A DNA stretch of 64,000 bases from Ottelia alismoides (taxonomy: Eukaryota > Streptophyta > Magnoliopsida > Alismatales > Hydrocharitaceae). Shown here in pieces: positions 22,993 to 36,290 of the stretch (position 1 is its first letter; each line of letters starts with the position of its first letter). The translations under genes and the position numbers were made by a program. The DNA lies in NCBI GenBank assembly GCA_037367405.1, contig JAZKJV010001869.1:62001-126000 (forward strand), read 5' to 3'. The notes under the pieces are model-generated. The model saw nothing but the letters and a program-made list of their open reading frames with translations. It was not told where the DNA came from and did not search any database.

Positions 22993-24480
22993 ATCCCTCA
23001 TACTTAAACATTACTCGTCTCCGAGCAACTAAAATAAACGCAAAAGTGAAATGAGATTGGGTTCCATACCAAGGTCATGAACAAAAGGTGAAAATAGAGC
23101 CCGCTCTACCTTTAGATTAATAGTATGGCAGAACTTCTCATGAGAATTGGGGTTTTAAAGTAACAGTCTCTAAGTTGTACAAGTCATCATCCAGATCCGA
23201 CATAGAAGTCATCTTAGATCAACACCCTCCCAAAGAATCCCACATGAACAATGAATAACTCTCTCTTGTGTGTGAGGGTTTAAGCTCTTCCCATCCAAGA
23301 TGATGAACAATCATGCAATCTCCTCCTCTAGTAACCCATCCTCAGAGAGTTGGGTATTTCCTTCTAAGTTCAGGTGCATGCAAGTTCACAATAAATATGG
23401 AGGAGAAGTCTAGAAGAAGGGGAAAAGAAGTTGAGTGAACCAGTGTAGTCACATCTCCTTTGAAGTCTGGCCAGTGTAACCAAGTCTCCACTATGATCTA
23501 CAGGCAATCTGAAGCTTGGACCATTGTGGTCAATGATGAACTTTAGGAATTAGCTTCTTTTTGGTTTGAGTTGTAGTTTCCATGCATTAATCTATTATGC
23601 CACGATTAATATAGAATCTTTTGTTCCGTCTATGTTTTGGGATCTTAGAGCAGTCCATTCCTCATCCGAAGATTTATTTCAACACGTTACTCTAGTTTTT
23701 AGATGTCCACGCTAGCAAAGAAAAAGACGTACAATCGGCCAACGCCTCGCATGAGTTGAGCTAAGTGTGCGGTGTAGAGTGCATATTAGTTCACTAGACA
23801 AGAGTCTACTTAGAATGAAGCAATCATGTTAGACACTAAGAGTTAAAGTCTAGACATTATCTTCTAGGAACTCGGAGAATTAAGTCCATGACCTGAAGTT
23901 TCTAAAATCCTATCTTTTAGTGAAGTTCCTCTGAAAATTTAAGTGGATTAAGGTCGGGTCAATTTCATTCTCGATTTTTACTCACAACTCAGTTCAGAAC
24001 CTGATGACTTTCCACTTTTGCATATGCATGATATGCTAATGAAATGTAGATGAATAAAATGCCCAATTTCTTTAAATTATTTTTTATTTAAATGAATGAA
24101 GGAATGAATGAGAATCCATTCTTTATTGATTTTTTGTTAAACACCTAGTTTTTCAACAATTTACAAAATCTTTTTACAAAAAGAGTATATTTACACAAAC
24201 TCATACAATATTGTACATATTTTACATGTATTTTACATATTGCACATATTTTAAATTTTTTTTATTTTTTTACATTTTACAATGGTTTCCCATCCCATAT
24301 ATATTGAATGTTATACACATAAAATATGTGAAGTACGAGTTATGGGTAAAGTATATATGTAATATATACATACCCCATATACTTAGTGTATGTTATGTCC
24401 TCAGAGCACAAAAAGTGAGGAAGATACATAGCTTGTGCTAAGCGTAAGAGAGTGAAAAGAATACAAGTATAGAAGTTGAA
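22993..24480 (-). other. Element D 3' non-coding tail
   Basis: No coding domain. Polypurine sequence abuts the LTR at 22993-23010. The block around 23750-23770 reads on the minus strand CACTTAGCTCAACTCA, shared with the tails of B (51660-51684) and A (56993-57019). The conserved TATGT-cttcctc...gaggacata palindromic block lies near 24365-24425. The match to B and A shows the three elements are relatives. Confidence 0.6.
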
Positions 24481-24760
24481 ATGCCCCCCCATACTTAGGC
24501 TATGGTCAGCCTAAGTGTAGAAGAAAAGAAAAAACAGGGCGATCGAGGTCAAGAGGGGGATGATTGAATGAATATACAGGGTGGGCATCGGTCCTCCCTA
24601 TACGTAGTCTCTAGTTAGTCTTAGTATAGAAAAGTAGAAAGTGTGAGGACCGATGAAGGTGGGTAGGAGTTTAAAAGAAAAATGAAAAAGTAAAGAAAGA
24701 GCAACTTTGGTCATTCACACCCATAGTTAGAATCTAGTCATCCCAAGTGTAACCACAAAA
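24480..24760 (-). repeat. Hairpin plus polypurine module array of element D
   Basis: Three modules (24484-24520, 24593-24630, 24719-24754) consist, on the minus strand, of ACTTAGGCT, a short spacer, AGCCTAAGTATGGGGGG or decayed forms. They are spaced about 110-125 bp apart. The same array occurs in B and A. Confidence 0.65.
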
Positions 24761-25010
24761 TGAAAATGGTACGGAGTAGAGGTGAGTGATGCGAATCACG
24801 AGAGAGTGAGGGAACAAAAAGAAGAAATCCTATACAAGATGGCGTGAGAATATGCAAGGATCAAGAAGGTTTGTGACAAACATTCTTGGGGGAATGAGGA
24901 GGTGAGGAATATACAAGTGTGTCACTGTCGGAATTATTCTCAAAGGAATAGTAGTGAGGTGAAGGAAATGTCCAATGAGGGCCGACACACGGATGCTTGC
25001 TCAAATAGGG

Positions 25011-25263
25011 TTAAAGAATAGCCGAGTTGAGCTCACTCATATAGATCACCTCATTTGGACCTGATGAGGAATCCTTAGAAAATCCCTTCTTTGGTATGTC
25101 GAAGGTAGCTTTCTGTTCATGTTTACTAGAACCTGAAGCGATAAGAGGAAGATAAGAGTAACATGTCTTGAGGGGTTTGGGGGAACACCTTGAGGAATCA
25201 GTACTCAACTTCTTTTTACTAGATAACCAACTAGATGATGGAGCAACAACTTTCTTGGGAAGG
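25011..25263 (-). pseudogene. Element D remnant of the post-protease ORF domain
   Basis: The minus strand encodes KATFDIPKKG, KDSSSGPNEVIYMSELNSAIL, clearly homologous to KVTFDLPEEE, DDSSSGPEKVICMSEVYSTVL in element B (50190-50290). It ends at a stop near 25011 and is truncated on its N-terminal side by the insertion of element A at 25264. The family is unknown to me. Its rich Ser/Asp/Gly composition suggests an unstructured, acidic tail of the polyprotein. Its presence in two elements shows it belongs to the family and is not a chance frame. Confidence 0.65.
25259..25263. repeat. Target-site duplication of element A (left)
   Basis: GAAGG, identical to 61870-61874, directly before the LTR start. 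Confidence 0.75.
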
Positions 25264-28200
25264 TGATGACTCTCTATTTCATCACTTTTATTCTTTCATT
25301 TTGGCCTTTAAACCCTAGATAAATGCATGTATATAACACTATTTTGTACAAAATAACACATATTATTTACAGTGTAAATATTGTATAAAATAGTATATTT
25401 AAAGATAAAATAAAAAATAAATAAAGAAAAGGAAAAGAAATGAAATATCATAGGTATAGAATGGCCCTAAACCCTAGACCTAGGCATCATGATGACTAGG
25501 TCGACAATGAATAAATTAGATGAATATAAGGGCCAATAAAACAATAAAAATCCTAATTTAATTCCCCAATAATTCATTTTCGGACATATTTTATTATTTA
25601 TTAATTATACCTCAAATCAATAAACTTTGTACATGAAACTTATAGATAAAAATATATCGAAAATACAAATTTTATTTCATGCAAAAATAATGCACAAAGT
25701 GCCCTAGATACTCAAAATAAAAAGCTAAAATACAAACTTCACATACCTATATCTTCTCCATATTGTATAAAATAGACCAAACTCATCTCTAATTGTATAT
25801 AAAATTTAATAAGTTATTTAATGAAGAAGGCTTCATTCAATTTGGAGTTAAGATGCATAAGTTTGGTTTTGGGCCCTTATTATGCAATTTACCTAAATAA
25901 AAAAAATGATTTTATTTATTCTTAATATTTTATAAATTTTTAATTTTTATAAATTTATAAATAATATCTGAAAAGAATATACATAATTAAACTAAAATAA
26001 AATGATTTTGCCATAAAATAAATAAGTAAACAAAATACATATATGAATTATACATACATATACCTATATAATAAATACACCAAATTATTTAAGTGTACAA
26101 ATTACTTCAAAAAATACAATAAAAAAATATTTATATGTATTTAAATAATTTAAAAATACATAAATTATGTACATAAATTATTAAAATTTAAAATAGGAAA
26201 TAAAAATAAAATACCTAATATATTGGTAAATATACCTATATTTATACTTGTAAAAGGTAACATACAACAAATAACCTCAAACAAATAAATAAATATCATA
26301 TTAAAATACTACATAAAAGAATAAATAATTTTTATGTTTTATGAAAAATAATAATAATATCAGTTTCGAAATCTTTTCTATTTATTTCTTCTTTTATTTT
26401 CATTTTTGTCTCTTAGAAGCCACGTAGACCAATGAGGGGCCAGCCTTGGTTGACCCGCCGGTCAACTAGCCCCTCTGACGCCATAGGTATGCTAGACTCG
26501 CTAACCTCCCACTTCTCGTGATTTTTCCACTTTAAACCTTTCACTAATCCACTTCAATTTCTTCTTGACTTTTAGCCCTCGATCCTTGAACTTTCACGCT
26601 GGACTCACTCCTCGATCGATGAGGTCGCTGAATCATGTGTTCTTCCCAAGACAAGATGCCCCTCTACATATACCTCCCTCCAATTTCAATTCAAGTTTGA
26701 TCCCGTTTGACCCACGAAATCCCCAGATTTTTGGGTGTTCTATGTTGCGGGTAACAACAACGATCTTCACCGATCGTTTGGCGAGGAGGAAGAGGCACTG
26801 GAGTGGTGATACGGGCATTGCCGGCCATCCGCGATGGAGCTCCTTCGGCTCCTTCATTTCTTAAGGTAGAGCCCTAGTTTTTCCCTTCTTTCTATTCCTT
26901 GGACTTAGGTTAGACTAGTTTAACTTTTATTTTTAGTTAATCATGCATGTTATTTTGTGAATCCAAGAATTGTAATTTGTTGGAGCTAAGCTCCGTCCAC
27001 TATTCCCACGTACTCCAACCATTCTCCGACCATCATATCACCTCCACTTCGTTCCCCATCGATTCTTCTTCACCTGACGCACTTCATTTCCCCTGATCTA
27101 ATATGGATCAGGAGATCAGAGTCTCCCTTCCGTCACTCGCTGAAGACCCTCCGCCCGAGCCCATTCTGCATCATTTCACCACTAATCAAACCCCCAGAAC
27201 CTTTCTTTTCATGCATTGAAGATAACCATGCAGGTCTGGAGGTCTAATAGCCTCAATTGAGGTGATTCCTGCCAAAATCAAGGTTCCTTGAGTTTTGTTG
27301 CTTCTTCGACCTCTAGGGACTACTCCGGTGGTCCTCAGATACATCCAAAGCTTCCATCAGTCACGGGCGACCGTCAAGATCATTTTGAGCCTCATTGCAC
27401 AGTCGGATATAACTAGAGCCACTTTAGAGGTCAGATCAAAGTTCTACTTTGCCGGTGTTCTTCCATGTTCTTACTCCGAGGCTTTCCATTGTCGAATCAT
27501 TGAGGCGCTCCAGATCAAGAAGGTGACGTCAGATGAAATTGCCCCCCACCGTAGATCCAGTCGCTGATATATAATCTCAGCCATCCGCAGCGGAACCATC
27601 ATCAGTCGTTGGGAGCATGATGCGTGCCAAGTGAAATCAGATCGGTCATCCGCTCGCTCCTATTAGGGGTAATTTGGCTACACCCCCTGGGGCTTTTCTA
27701 TTTTCTTTTTAGTCTCAAAAGTTTGAAAAGGTTTTGGATATTTTGTAGTAGAGCCCTTGCACTCCTTTTAATTGCACTTAGGTCCCTTGACATGTCACCT
27801 CACGTGCTCATACACGTGAGGTGGTGGGCCTTTTGCAAGGACCCCCTGAGGTTTTTGGTTATTATTTGGTCCATTTAATTTGTATTCCAGTTCAAATATT
27901 TTGGGAGATTACATGTATGCCTTACCGCTTTTTGAAATTTATATTTGAACCTCTTCCAACATTATATGAATTAAAAATCAAGGAAAATTTGCACAAAGGT
28001 CCTTATAGTTCCCTTTTATATTCTAGATTGCATTCTTATTTAGTTATAATTGTATTTTGCTCCTTTTCAATGCTTGTATTTTGTTTTCTTTATTTGTTGC
28101 ATTAAAAATATCATTTTACATAAACAATTTGTAGGAAATATATTTTAAGTGCCTGACTTAATATTAAATCACATATATTTTTTGTAAGATCTTTTATAAT

Positions 28201-29287
28201 AGTTTCCGATATTTAAAAATTCAAAAACATTGCATTTACTTTCTATTTACATTAAAAATAAATAAAAATTAGAAAATGTTTTGAAAAATTCTAAAAAATT
28301 AGGAGTCATTTATTATTGCATTTTTAACCTATATCCCAAAAATCACAAAAAAATATAAAAGAAAATCAAAAATTCAAAACCTCTCTAAACCTAAGAATTA
28401 TAAAAAAAAACTCCTAAAAATCCAAAAAGTACATTTTCTACATATGTATCTTTTTTATTATATATATTTTATATTAAAATTTGTTTTGGAAATTTTTGAG
28501 TTATTTTTAAATTCCAAAACAATCCAACTATATAATATTGCTCATTATTTTCCTATTTTTATTTAATTAAAAATATAACAAAAGTAAAAATAAAAGAAAA
28601 TTCACAAAAACATATCAAAATTTAAAAAATACAAAAAAATTATCTTCTCTGCTTTGAGTATTTATAGCTATATTTACATATACTAGTCTATATTATATAT
28701 GTAGTTATATTTACTAATATTACTATTATTATTATCATTAAAAATACCAAAAATATTTTTAACACCCTTAAAAAATAAAAAAGGACTGCACTTAGGGTGT
28801 TTTCTTGATTTTTTTATATTGTATATGTATTTATGTCCTATTTATCTATAATAGTACTTATATTGTCTATATACCTCATATTATTCATCTATGAAAAAGA
28901 AAAAAATTAAAAAATCATAAAAAAAAATATCTATATATAAAGTATAAAATTAAAACAAAATAAAAATATATAAACCAAAAATTCAAAAAAATAAATATTA
29001 AAAAACCCCACAAAAAACGAAAATCCCTACAAAAACACAAAAACATTATTGTCTCTTTTGCCAATTTTTGTAGTCTATCCCCTTGCTCCCTGTGTTCGGT
29101 CTCTACATACTTCATCTATATGATCCTTATAAAGTTATAATAAATTTTAAATCTGCACTTTTTTTGCATGGCTTGATCTATATTGCGGGTTAATTGTTGT
29201 CTGATTTGCCTTTGTGAGTGGCCACCACAACAACAATAATCATGTTTTGTGAGGATTCCTTAGACCCTTGCCAAAAGTGTTTCAAGA
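25264..29287 (+). repeat. 5' LTR of element A
   Basis: It aligns over its length with 57888-61869 and starts with a decayed terminal hairpin (25264-25284). Landmarks are the 'ttggttttgggccc' block near 25865, a W-box palindrome at 26449-26466, and a GC-richer leader (26440-27610) with a GGTAGAG donor-like site after 26865. The phrases 'cccctgaggttttt' near 27845 follow, then a long AT-rich tail with the shared 'gccaatttttgtagtctatcccc' block near 29060. Plus frames 26565-26864, 27295-27567 and 27821-28105 lack any recognisable product and are not preserved in the other LTR. Confidence 0.87.
26449..26466. promoter_or_regulatory. W-box palindrome in the A 5' LTR
   Basis: GTTGACC, 4-nt spacer, GGTCAAC, two inverted WRKY cores. 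The 3' LTR carries a decayed version near 59049-59066 and LTR E1 an equivalent at 63055-63070. Confidence 0.45.
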
Positions 29288-29289
29288 AA

Positions 29290-29307
29290 TGATGATATTA
29301 CTAGGGA
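29290..29307 (+). other. Decayed tRNA-Asp primer-binding site of element A
   Basis: TGATGATATTACTAGGGA matches 10 of 18 bases of the plant tRNA-Asp complement TGGCGCCGTTGCCGGGGA. Seven of the eight mismatches are C-to-T or G-to-A, the signature of deaminated methylcytosine. Athila elements use tRNA-Asp, and B keeps a better copy at the same offset. Confidence 0.6.
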
Positions 29308-31480
29308 GCAATGCATAAGCTAGAGTTTTGTGTAAATTTTCCTCCATTATTTTTCTGCTTTTATTTGCCCTTTTTCTTGAAATAATTGTTTGTTTGTCCT
29401 AACATTTCTCTTTTATTTTTCTTGCGAGGGACCTCGAGGCGAAGGCGACAACTTAGGTGGTTAAAGCACCCAAGCTATGAGAGTGGTCCTTCTCTTTTGT
29501 TGAATACTTGGAGAGAGTAAGAGAGAGAGCGGGAGGATTGTTAGCATAGTCACTTTTCTTTTATTTTTGTGTGAGAGAGAGAGACTCCATTTTATATTTC
29601 CATTATTAGTTGTAATAATACAGGTGGACGTTGAACATTCAGGCATGTTTTACCAAGTGTTTGTACACTTAAGGGCTCACCGAGTTTTCCATAGTTTTCT
29701 TCACCTTATTTCCTTTATTTTCCACGATTTGTGCTTTCTGCCATATTTTCATTTCTTTTGTGGAATGAGACCTCAGCATTTTAGGATTGTTTGCTAGGTA
29801 AATTAGGTCCAAACACTCAATAGAAGCATGTACCTATAGTTATCTACATTTGTACTTAGTCAAAACTTTAATTGGTGATTACATAGACTTGGAACCAAGT
29901 GCGTGAGAGATTCTACATAGCGCTTGCAAGACCCGTTGTAGCGGGCACCAAAGAATCTCCAAGACTGGACATTTGGGTACCATTTTTGAGCCATTAGCAT
30001 TTGGTTCTTCATGCCTAATAGAAATTCCTATTTAGGAAAATTTCCTTCGAATTCATATCGTGCATATAGATAAGGTTTATAAATTTATGGCTTGCATCAT
30101 GCATGGAAAGAGTTGGGAAACACTATAAGTACTTCTGATTGAGCATTCATACTTTCGATTCAAGGGTGAGATTTCCATTATTGAATCACCTTGCATAATT
30201 TTATCAGTTTCTCCGTCTGATTTTGAGAACTTAGGGCAAAAATAAAATCCAAAAACATCATTAGGCACTTTGCATTGAAAAATACTGAAAAAATTGAAAA
30301 CCAAAAATTAAAATAAGGGAACTGCTAAATAAACTTTGACCAATCATAACGGACATCATTATTCGAGGTTGTAAAAGCCCTCATTGTATTCAGGTAGTCT
30401 CCAAATAGAGTGAGGCATGATCCTTAAGGAATAGAGCCAAAAAACCGATCTATGGTTGCCTCAATTATCACCTAGGATCGGTAAAGTATTGGCGCTTCTA
30501 TCGTATGTAGACGAGAAGGGTCTTGTCGATGACAGTGCTCTTGCCTTGTATAGATTATCCATCTTGATTCAAAGTATTTAGCATAGCTCACACCCTCACA
30601 GGGGTGTCTATCTCATTGCCTTGCGTTCGAGTACCTCGCTTGTGAGGAAAGTAGTGGTTTTGCATATCTACTTCCTCTCTCTATAATTCTTTAGTTGAGT
30701 AGCCCCCCATGAGCGATATTGAGGATCTCAAAAAGTGCATATCACATGATACAAAGGAGGTGGAACAAGTACGTGGATACTTTCCTGGCAATACACACTC
30801 TCCTCTAGGGCTTGCCCTTAAGGACGTGTTACCATTTTTGCCTGAATCACTTCTTTAAATTTGAAAAGATAAAAATAGACGAACCTTTATGGCTTCACAT
30901 GTGTTGTGTTGGTGAACCCAATTTTGTTTGGTGTTTGTTCGATTTACAATTAAGTCCAAAGATCAAGTCCCATGCACTTGCGTAATTGCATCACTCCTTT
31001 TCATACTTCCTCTTGACCCTTGCTCATTGTGAGCCTTCTCCTATTTAACACTCCTTTAATTCCTTGTTCATCATTGTATATTTCGGCCATCATCTACTTT
31101 CTTTTCCCTTCAAGTTGTCGACTCCATAACAATTTGGTCGGGACTCCGTCGACACTCACATCGAGTCCTTGAGTTTGACATCTCCAATAATTTAGGATGA
31201 TTCTCAGATACATGGTTCAGACTCCATGAACCACCCTCAGGACTCCTTGCTTCTTCTTCCTCCCTCATATAGGGAAAACTCTCTTCCCGAGTTCTGTCCC
31301 TTTTGGATGGATATTGATTTTACTCCATAAACCTCTCCATCCCTAATAAGATTTAGAATTGACCCTAATTCTGAATTATTCTCTCCAGCGGGTGCCTGCA
31401 TGCAGACTGATTGGGGTATCTTTCCCATTAGAGATCTTGACATCGATCTGGAGCTAGCTTATTCACAATCAGATATAGAG
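29308..31480 (+). other. Element A 5' leader, non-coding
   Basis: About 2.2 kb between primer site and gag. It parallels the B leader (46285-47647), sharing a GTGTTGGTGAACC-type segment near 30905 that corresponds to B near 47610. No domain was recognised; short frames such as 30077-30304 minus and 31237-31443 minus are chance. Confidence 0.6.
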
Positions 31481-33400
31481 ATGGCTTCCACAGGCAGTGG
31501 AAAGGGATCACATCTCCCCATCATAGAACAGAATACAAAGTAGGGCACAAACCAGAATGAGGCTAATCGTCAGCTTCTGGCATCCATCCAGGCCATCCAG
31601 CAGCAGTTGACCAACCAAGCTCTTGCCCAAATCGCCTTTCAAGAGATGTTAAATGACCTTAGGAGAAGGTCAGAAGAGAGATGAGCAAATCTAGAAGGAG
31701 GTGATGATAACCTTCACGTTGATGACGATGACAACCACTCTCTAGATGGACCTCGTAGAGGAGAGGAAGAAGCAAGGAGAGGTCGAACCAAGACTGCCTT
31801 AAAGCAGACATAGAACCCTAGGGTCGGCCGCATTACTGAGTGGATCCAAATCACAACGATCCATGAATATTTCGAGTTGAAGCCTCAACTCCTTTCTCTC
31901 CTCCCTAGTTTCCACGAGAATTTCAATGGGGGCCATATATCCATATGCAACAGTTCGGTCACATCTGTAGCACCACTCGCTATCCCAGCATCCCGTTAGG
32001 TGTAGTCAAGATGATTGTCGTCCCATTCAACCCTTAGAGCAAAGCTTTGTACTGGATCAACCACTTGGGGAAGGTGGTGACGACTTGGGAGGCTCTGAAG
32101 TCTGCATGTATGTAAAAATACTATCCACTTAGACATCTCAATCTCATATGGTTGAACATTGCTAGCGTCTCCCAGGGACCCCAAGAGTCCATCCATGAGG
32201 TCTTGGAGCATTTCAGTGATTTAACTGAGAAGTGCCCTCACCACGACATACTGAAGAACAACTTGGTACAACATTTCTTCTGGGGCCTCACAGAAAACAA
32301 TCAATGTCCGGTTGACGCCGCCTGCGGAGGTTCTCACTTTAATAAGGATGAGGATGCAGTTTGGTAGATCTTTGAGGAGATGGCCGAAGGATAGTCCACA
32401 CTCTCCTCATCTCGTTACTTCTAGATTCAACCGCTATCACAAATCCTCTGCAAAAATGTCAACATGGCAGATACCCAAGAGGTAGACAGGTGTGACAACT
32501 CTGACTTGAGCATCATTGGGAGTCACCTATCTAAAGTAGACATTATTGAGAAGAGGTCGTTGGACCTAAAGAAGCCTTCTGGGATATAGTAGAGAACAAA
32601 GGGACTGGACAAGCTCGACATCATCACCAAGCAGCTGGAGCTACTGGTAAACACCATTAGTGCCTACAACATAGTGACAACGGCACTTGAGCCTCTAGCT
32701 GAGAAGAGAACAGACATAGCCACAGCTGCCTCAATCGAGTCCCAACTAACCTTTAGTCCAGCACGTATACTACATGTAGGCCCCAAGCCGTAGCAGCCAC
32801 AGCTACAGACACAGATGGTTGTGTACCAGCCACCGGAGTTTCAGCACCATTATCTTGCGATGTGTTCCCCACCTCCACCACTCATCCAGGAGGTGAATGG
32901 TATCCGGAGCTATGATCAGCAGTCTACCCGTCGTCAGGGACAATATTAGGGTCAGCATAATTCCAACCGTCCATTCCACTAGTAGCAAGGAAGGTGGAAC
33001 TACCAGCTCAACCTGGCCCATCACCAATAGTCTCCGCAATAAGGATAAAAATGAAGGCAGAACAACTACTAGCAGTAGTATGGATACTGCCATCAGCAGT
33101 ACTAGCAGTTGGTTTCTCAGTACCATCAATACTCCTCCTAGCCCTACCAGTAATACCCTTCTCTTCCTACTCCTCCTTAGTATTCTCAGGGATACCAGCA
33201 GCAGCCTCTACACTATCAGTAGAGTCGGCAGTCTCATTAGAATGAATCCTCTGAGGTTGTCATGATCAACCATGCACTTGACTATCTATCTGAGATGAGA
33301 CAAAAGATCGATGACCTGATAACCACAAAAACTACCATTCCGGCCTAGATTGAAGCAAATCCAAATGACTTTCGACCTGCGAAAGGAAAATAAAAAGCTT
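31481..33400 (+). pseudogene. gag: Athila gag remnant
   Basis: From the ATG at 31481 one frame runs MASTGSGKGSHLP to HEYFELKPQLLSLLPSF at about 31920, with three in-frame stops. It then shifts and continues as QQFGHICSTTRYPSIPLG, KALYWINHLGKVVTTWEALK and VLEHFSDLTEKCPHHDILK to the conserved VDAACGGSHFNKDEDAVW near 32365. This is the retrotransposon gag capsid fold in its Athila form. The C-terminal part (32600-33400) is Gln/Tyr-rich, and most of its stops fall where Gln is expected (TAG or TAA for CAG or CAA). Gag would form the cytoplasmic particle; this copy is dead. Confidence 0.85.
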
Positions 33401-33659
33401 CTAATGGTGAATCTTCATCTGATCTAGTCGATGGGGCAATAAATGTTTTAGATGATGAAACACCAATAAAAATACAAAAAATGATGAAAATTCAAAAATA
33501 CAAAAAGATGGCAACAACTAAGGTGAAGTCATACTCATGATGGAGACACCAGCCGCAGCAGTCGATCTAGCACCAGCCGAAGGAGCCAAGTGCATACCAT
33601 TTTTTGGTCCATAACTTGTAGATGATTTTGATCATTTTTGCCATCTACTTGTAAATCGA

Positions 33660-34320
33660 GATATGGACATTATTTTACAGCAAACAGTTTCTTCTGATGT
33701 AAATATTCCTTTTACTCAAGCTCTTAAAGTAAAATGGCAAAAAAATGAAAAATGCTTTGTTTGATCCTGAAATTTTGAGCATATTGCAAAATCTTATTCT
33801 TGAATTGTCATTGTCAAAAGCCATGGAGTACATGCCAACTGTGAAAAGATGACTTAAAGATACTTGTACCACGAAGCATCCAAACAGAAGAAAGAGACAG
33901 AAAACCTGAGATGCACGTTCTGACCATGGATATAGTGAATGCCTCAGCAATCTCCCAAGAAAATAGAAAGACAAGGGAGCACCACTTGTCAAATGTCAAA
34001 TTTTTAATCAAGAATTCTAGCGCACGTTGCTCGACAGTGGATCATCAATCAATTTGTTGCCTTCTTTCCTATTCAAGTAATTTGGAGTAGGACCTCTAAG
34101 CCTACGAAAATGATTCTGCAATTCGTAGATAGATCCATAATGCGGCCTAGGTGCATGTTAGAGGATGTCATCGCCATAGTCCAAGGGATGCAATTCTCTG
34201 TGGATTTCATTATCCAAGATATGGACACCTCCGCACCTTTGCTCCACACTCCAATCATCCTTGGTCGACCATTCCTTCAAACGACTGAGGTAATGGTAGA
34301 CTACAGCATTTGAGAGATTA
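33660..34320 (+). pseudogene. pro: Athila aspartic protease remnant with upstream linker
   Basis: The linker VNIPFTQALK (from about 33700) is the segment that precedes protease in Athila. The active-site motif reads RTLLDSGSSINLLPSFLFK with Asp at 34033-34035, so the catalytic DSG is intact. A frameshift leads into MILQFVDRSIMRPR, then QFSVDFIIQDMD and TPIILGRPFLQTTEVMVDY (34110-34313), which is the protease flap and C-terminal half. The enzyme would cleave the gag-pol polyprotein. Stops and the shift prevent function. Confidence 0.85.
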
Positions 34321-34619
34321 CATTCCTCTCCAGCAGCAACAAAGTGTTGATCGAGATGGTACCAGAAGCCAAATCAGTTGAAGTGGCATCTATTGCGAGA
34401 GTGCTTGAACCACATGTCAAAGAAGACTGAATTTCTAGCTGAGATCAGAGATACAGATTTGTTCCTAAATGGCAATAAGAAACAACAATTCCTCTCTCCA
34501 GAGGAGGGTCTGGAAAGTGTAGTCAAATTCCCGATGTCTTTGATGATGAGATCCTTGTTGATGGATACTTTGAAATTTATAAACAACCATCCTCATCTGA
34601 GAAGGATGAATTTATTGCA

Positions 34620-35790
34620 GATTTGTGTGATATCCTAATTTCCGAGTCAGAATGTACAGTGGTGGACCGTCAACAGTTGAAAGAGCAGACACCTGCCTCA
34701 ATTTCTGAAGTCACCATGAAGCCAGCTCCTTCTCCCCTAGAGTTGAAACCTCTTCCCTCCAACATGAAGCATGCCTTCCTTGTGGGTGAGCCAGACATGC
34801 ATACAGTCATCATTAATTATCATCTAACTGAAGAACAAGAATCTTGTCTGCTTGAGGTTCTTGAAAGAAATTGTAAGGTAATTGACTAGAATATTATCCA
34901 TGGGATAAATCCGTCATTGTGCTCACATCACATCTATCTTGAAGAAGATAGCAAGCCCTCCTGGGAATTTCAAAGAAGATGGAATCCAAACCTGCGAGAG
35001 GTAGTAATGAGAGAGATTACCAAATGGTGTGATGCAAGATTTATCTATCTGATTTCCGACAGTAAATGGATGAGTATCTTGCAAGTAGTGCCTAATAAAT
35101 CAGGGATCACCATAGTCACCAATGATAAAGGAGAGGAAAATCTGACCCGAGTGTCGACCTCATAGAACGTCTATGTGGACTATAGACGTTCGAATCTTGT
35201 AACCAAGAAGGATCACTTCCCAATATCCTTTATTGACCAGATAGTCGAAAGAGTGGTCGTAGAGGAATATTTCTGCTTCTTGGACAGCTACTCCAGGTAT
35301 AATCAAGCCACCATTACTCTAAAAGATCATGAGAAGACCAACTTCACATATCTGTTTGGAACATATGCATTCCGCAGAATGTCCTTTGGTCTGTGCAACG
35401 CATCTATGACATTTCAGAGATGCATGTTGGTGGTATTTGCTGACATAGTGTGTAGTTTTGTCGAAGTATCCATGGATGACTTCTAAATCTAGGGTGATAG
35501 CTTTGATCAATGTCTTGGATATTTAGACTGAGTTCTGAAAAGATGTTGTGAAGTGAACCCCGTGCTTTCATGGGAAAAGAGTCACTTCATGGTGTTTGAG
35601 GGAATTGTACTAGGTCATGCCATATCCAAGCGTGGCATAGAGGTTGACCTAGCCAAGGTGGATGTTATTTCAAAACTTGAGCCACCCACAAATCTGAAGC
35701 AAGTTCGGTCATTTTTGGGGCACATCGGTTTTTATCAAAGATTTATTAAAGACCAGCAAGATTGCCTAGCCAATAACTAAGTTGCTTGGT
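34620..35790 (+). pseudogene. pol: Athila reverse transcriptase remnant
   Basis: After a linker (34623-34889), the RT begins with SHHIYLEEDSKPSWEFQRRWNP and YLISDSKWMSILQVVPNKSG (34917-35165). It continues with YRRSNLVTKKDHFPISFIDQ, YCFLDSYSRYNQATI and TYAFRRMSFGLCNASMTFQRC to a catalytic box SMDDF (35463-35483; MDD at 35472-35480). It then runs WEKSHFMVFEGIVLGHAISK to VRSFLGHIGFYQRFIKD (35553-35760). The phrases KDHFP-FIDQ and FCFLD-YS-YNQ mark the Athila clade. At least two stops interrupt the frame. Confidence 0.92.
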
Positions 35791-35799
35791 AGAGAGGCT

Positions 35800-36290
35800 G
35801 ATTTCGTGGTTGATGATCGGGTCCACCAATCCTTCAATCTCTTGAAGGGACTGATCATACATGCTCCGGTCCTCCAGCCGCCCTATTGGTCTCTCCCCTT
35901 TGAGATCATGACGGATGCATCATATTTCGCAATTAGTGTTGTGTTAGGACAAAGATGAGATGGGATGCCATTTGCAATTCATTATGCTAGTAAAACGCTT
36001 GATGATGTCATGAAAAGTTACATAGTAACAGATAAAGAGCTGCTAGCCGTAGTGTTTGCCCTAGAGAAGTTCAGGTTGCATCTTCTCAGATCCAAGGTTA
36101 TAATATACATCGATAACTCTGCCATCAAGTATTTATAGAGCAAAAAGGATGCTAAGACTCATCTAATTTGTTGGATTCTTCTACTCCAAGAATTTGACTT
36201 GCAAATTTGTGATAAATGAGGTGTTAAAAATATGGTGGCAGATCATCTTTCCAGAATAGTCGAAGTAGAAACTCTTGAGCAGAACTCCAT
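35800..36290 (+). pseudogene. pol: Athila RNase H remnant
   Basis: In-frame motifs are IMTDASYFAISVVLGQR (Asp codon at 35914), AIHYASKTLDD, TDKELLAVVFALEKFRLHL, IIYIDNSAIKYL and MVADHLSRIVEVE. They hold the four acidic positions of a Ty3 RNase H. Stops replace arginine or glutamine in three places, for example after VVLGQR. This is the domain that removes the RNA template after reverse transcription. Confidence 0.9.

Noticed and set aside
32803..33265. Frames on both strands in the gag C terminus region
   Set aside because: They are shadows of the Gln/Tyr-rich gag tail, whose repetitive codons leave other frames open.
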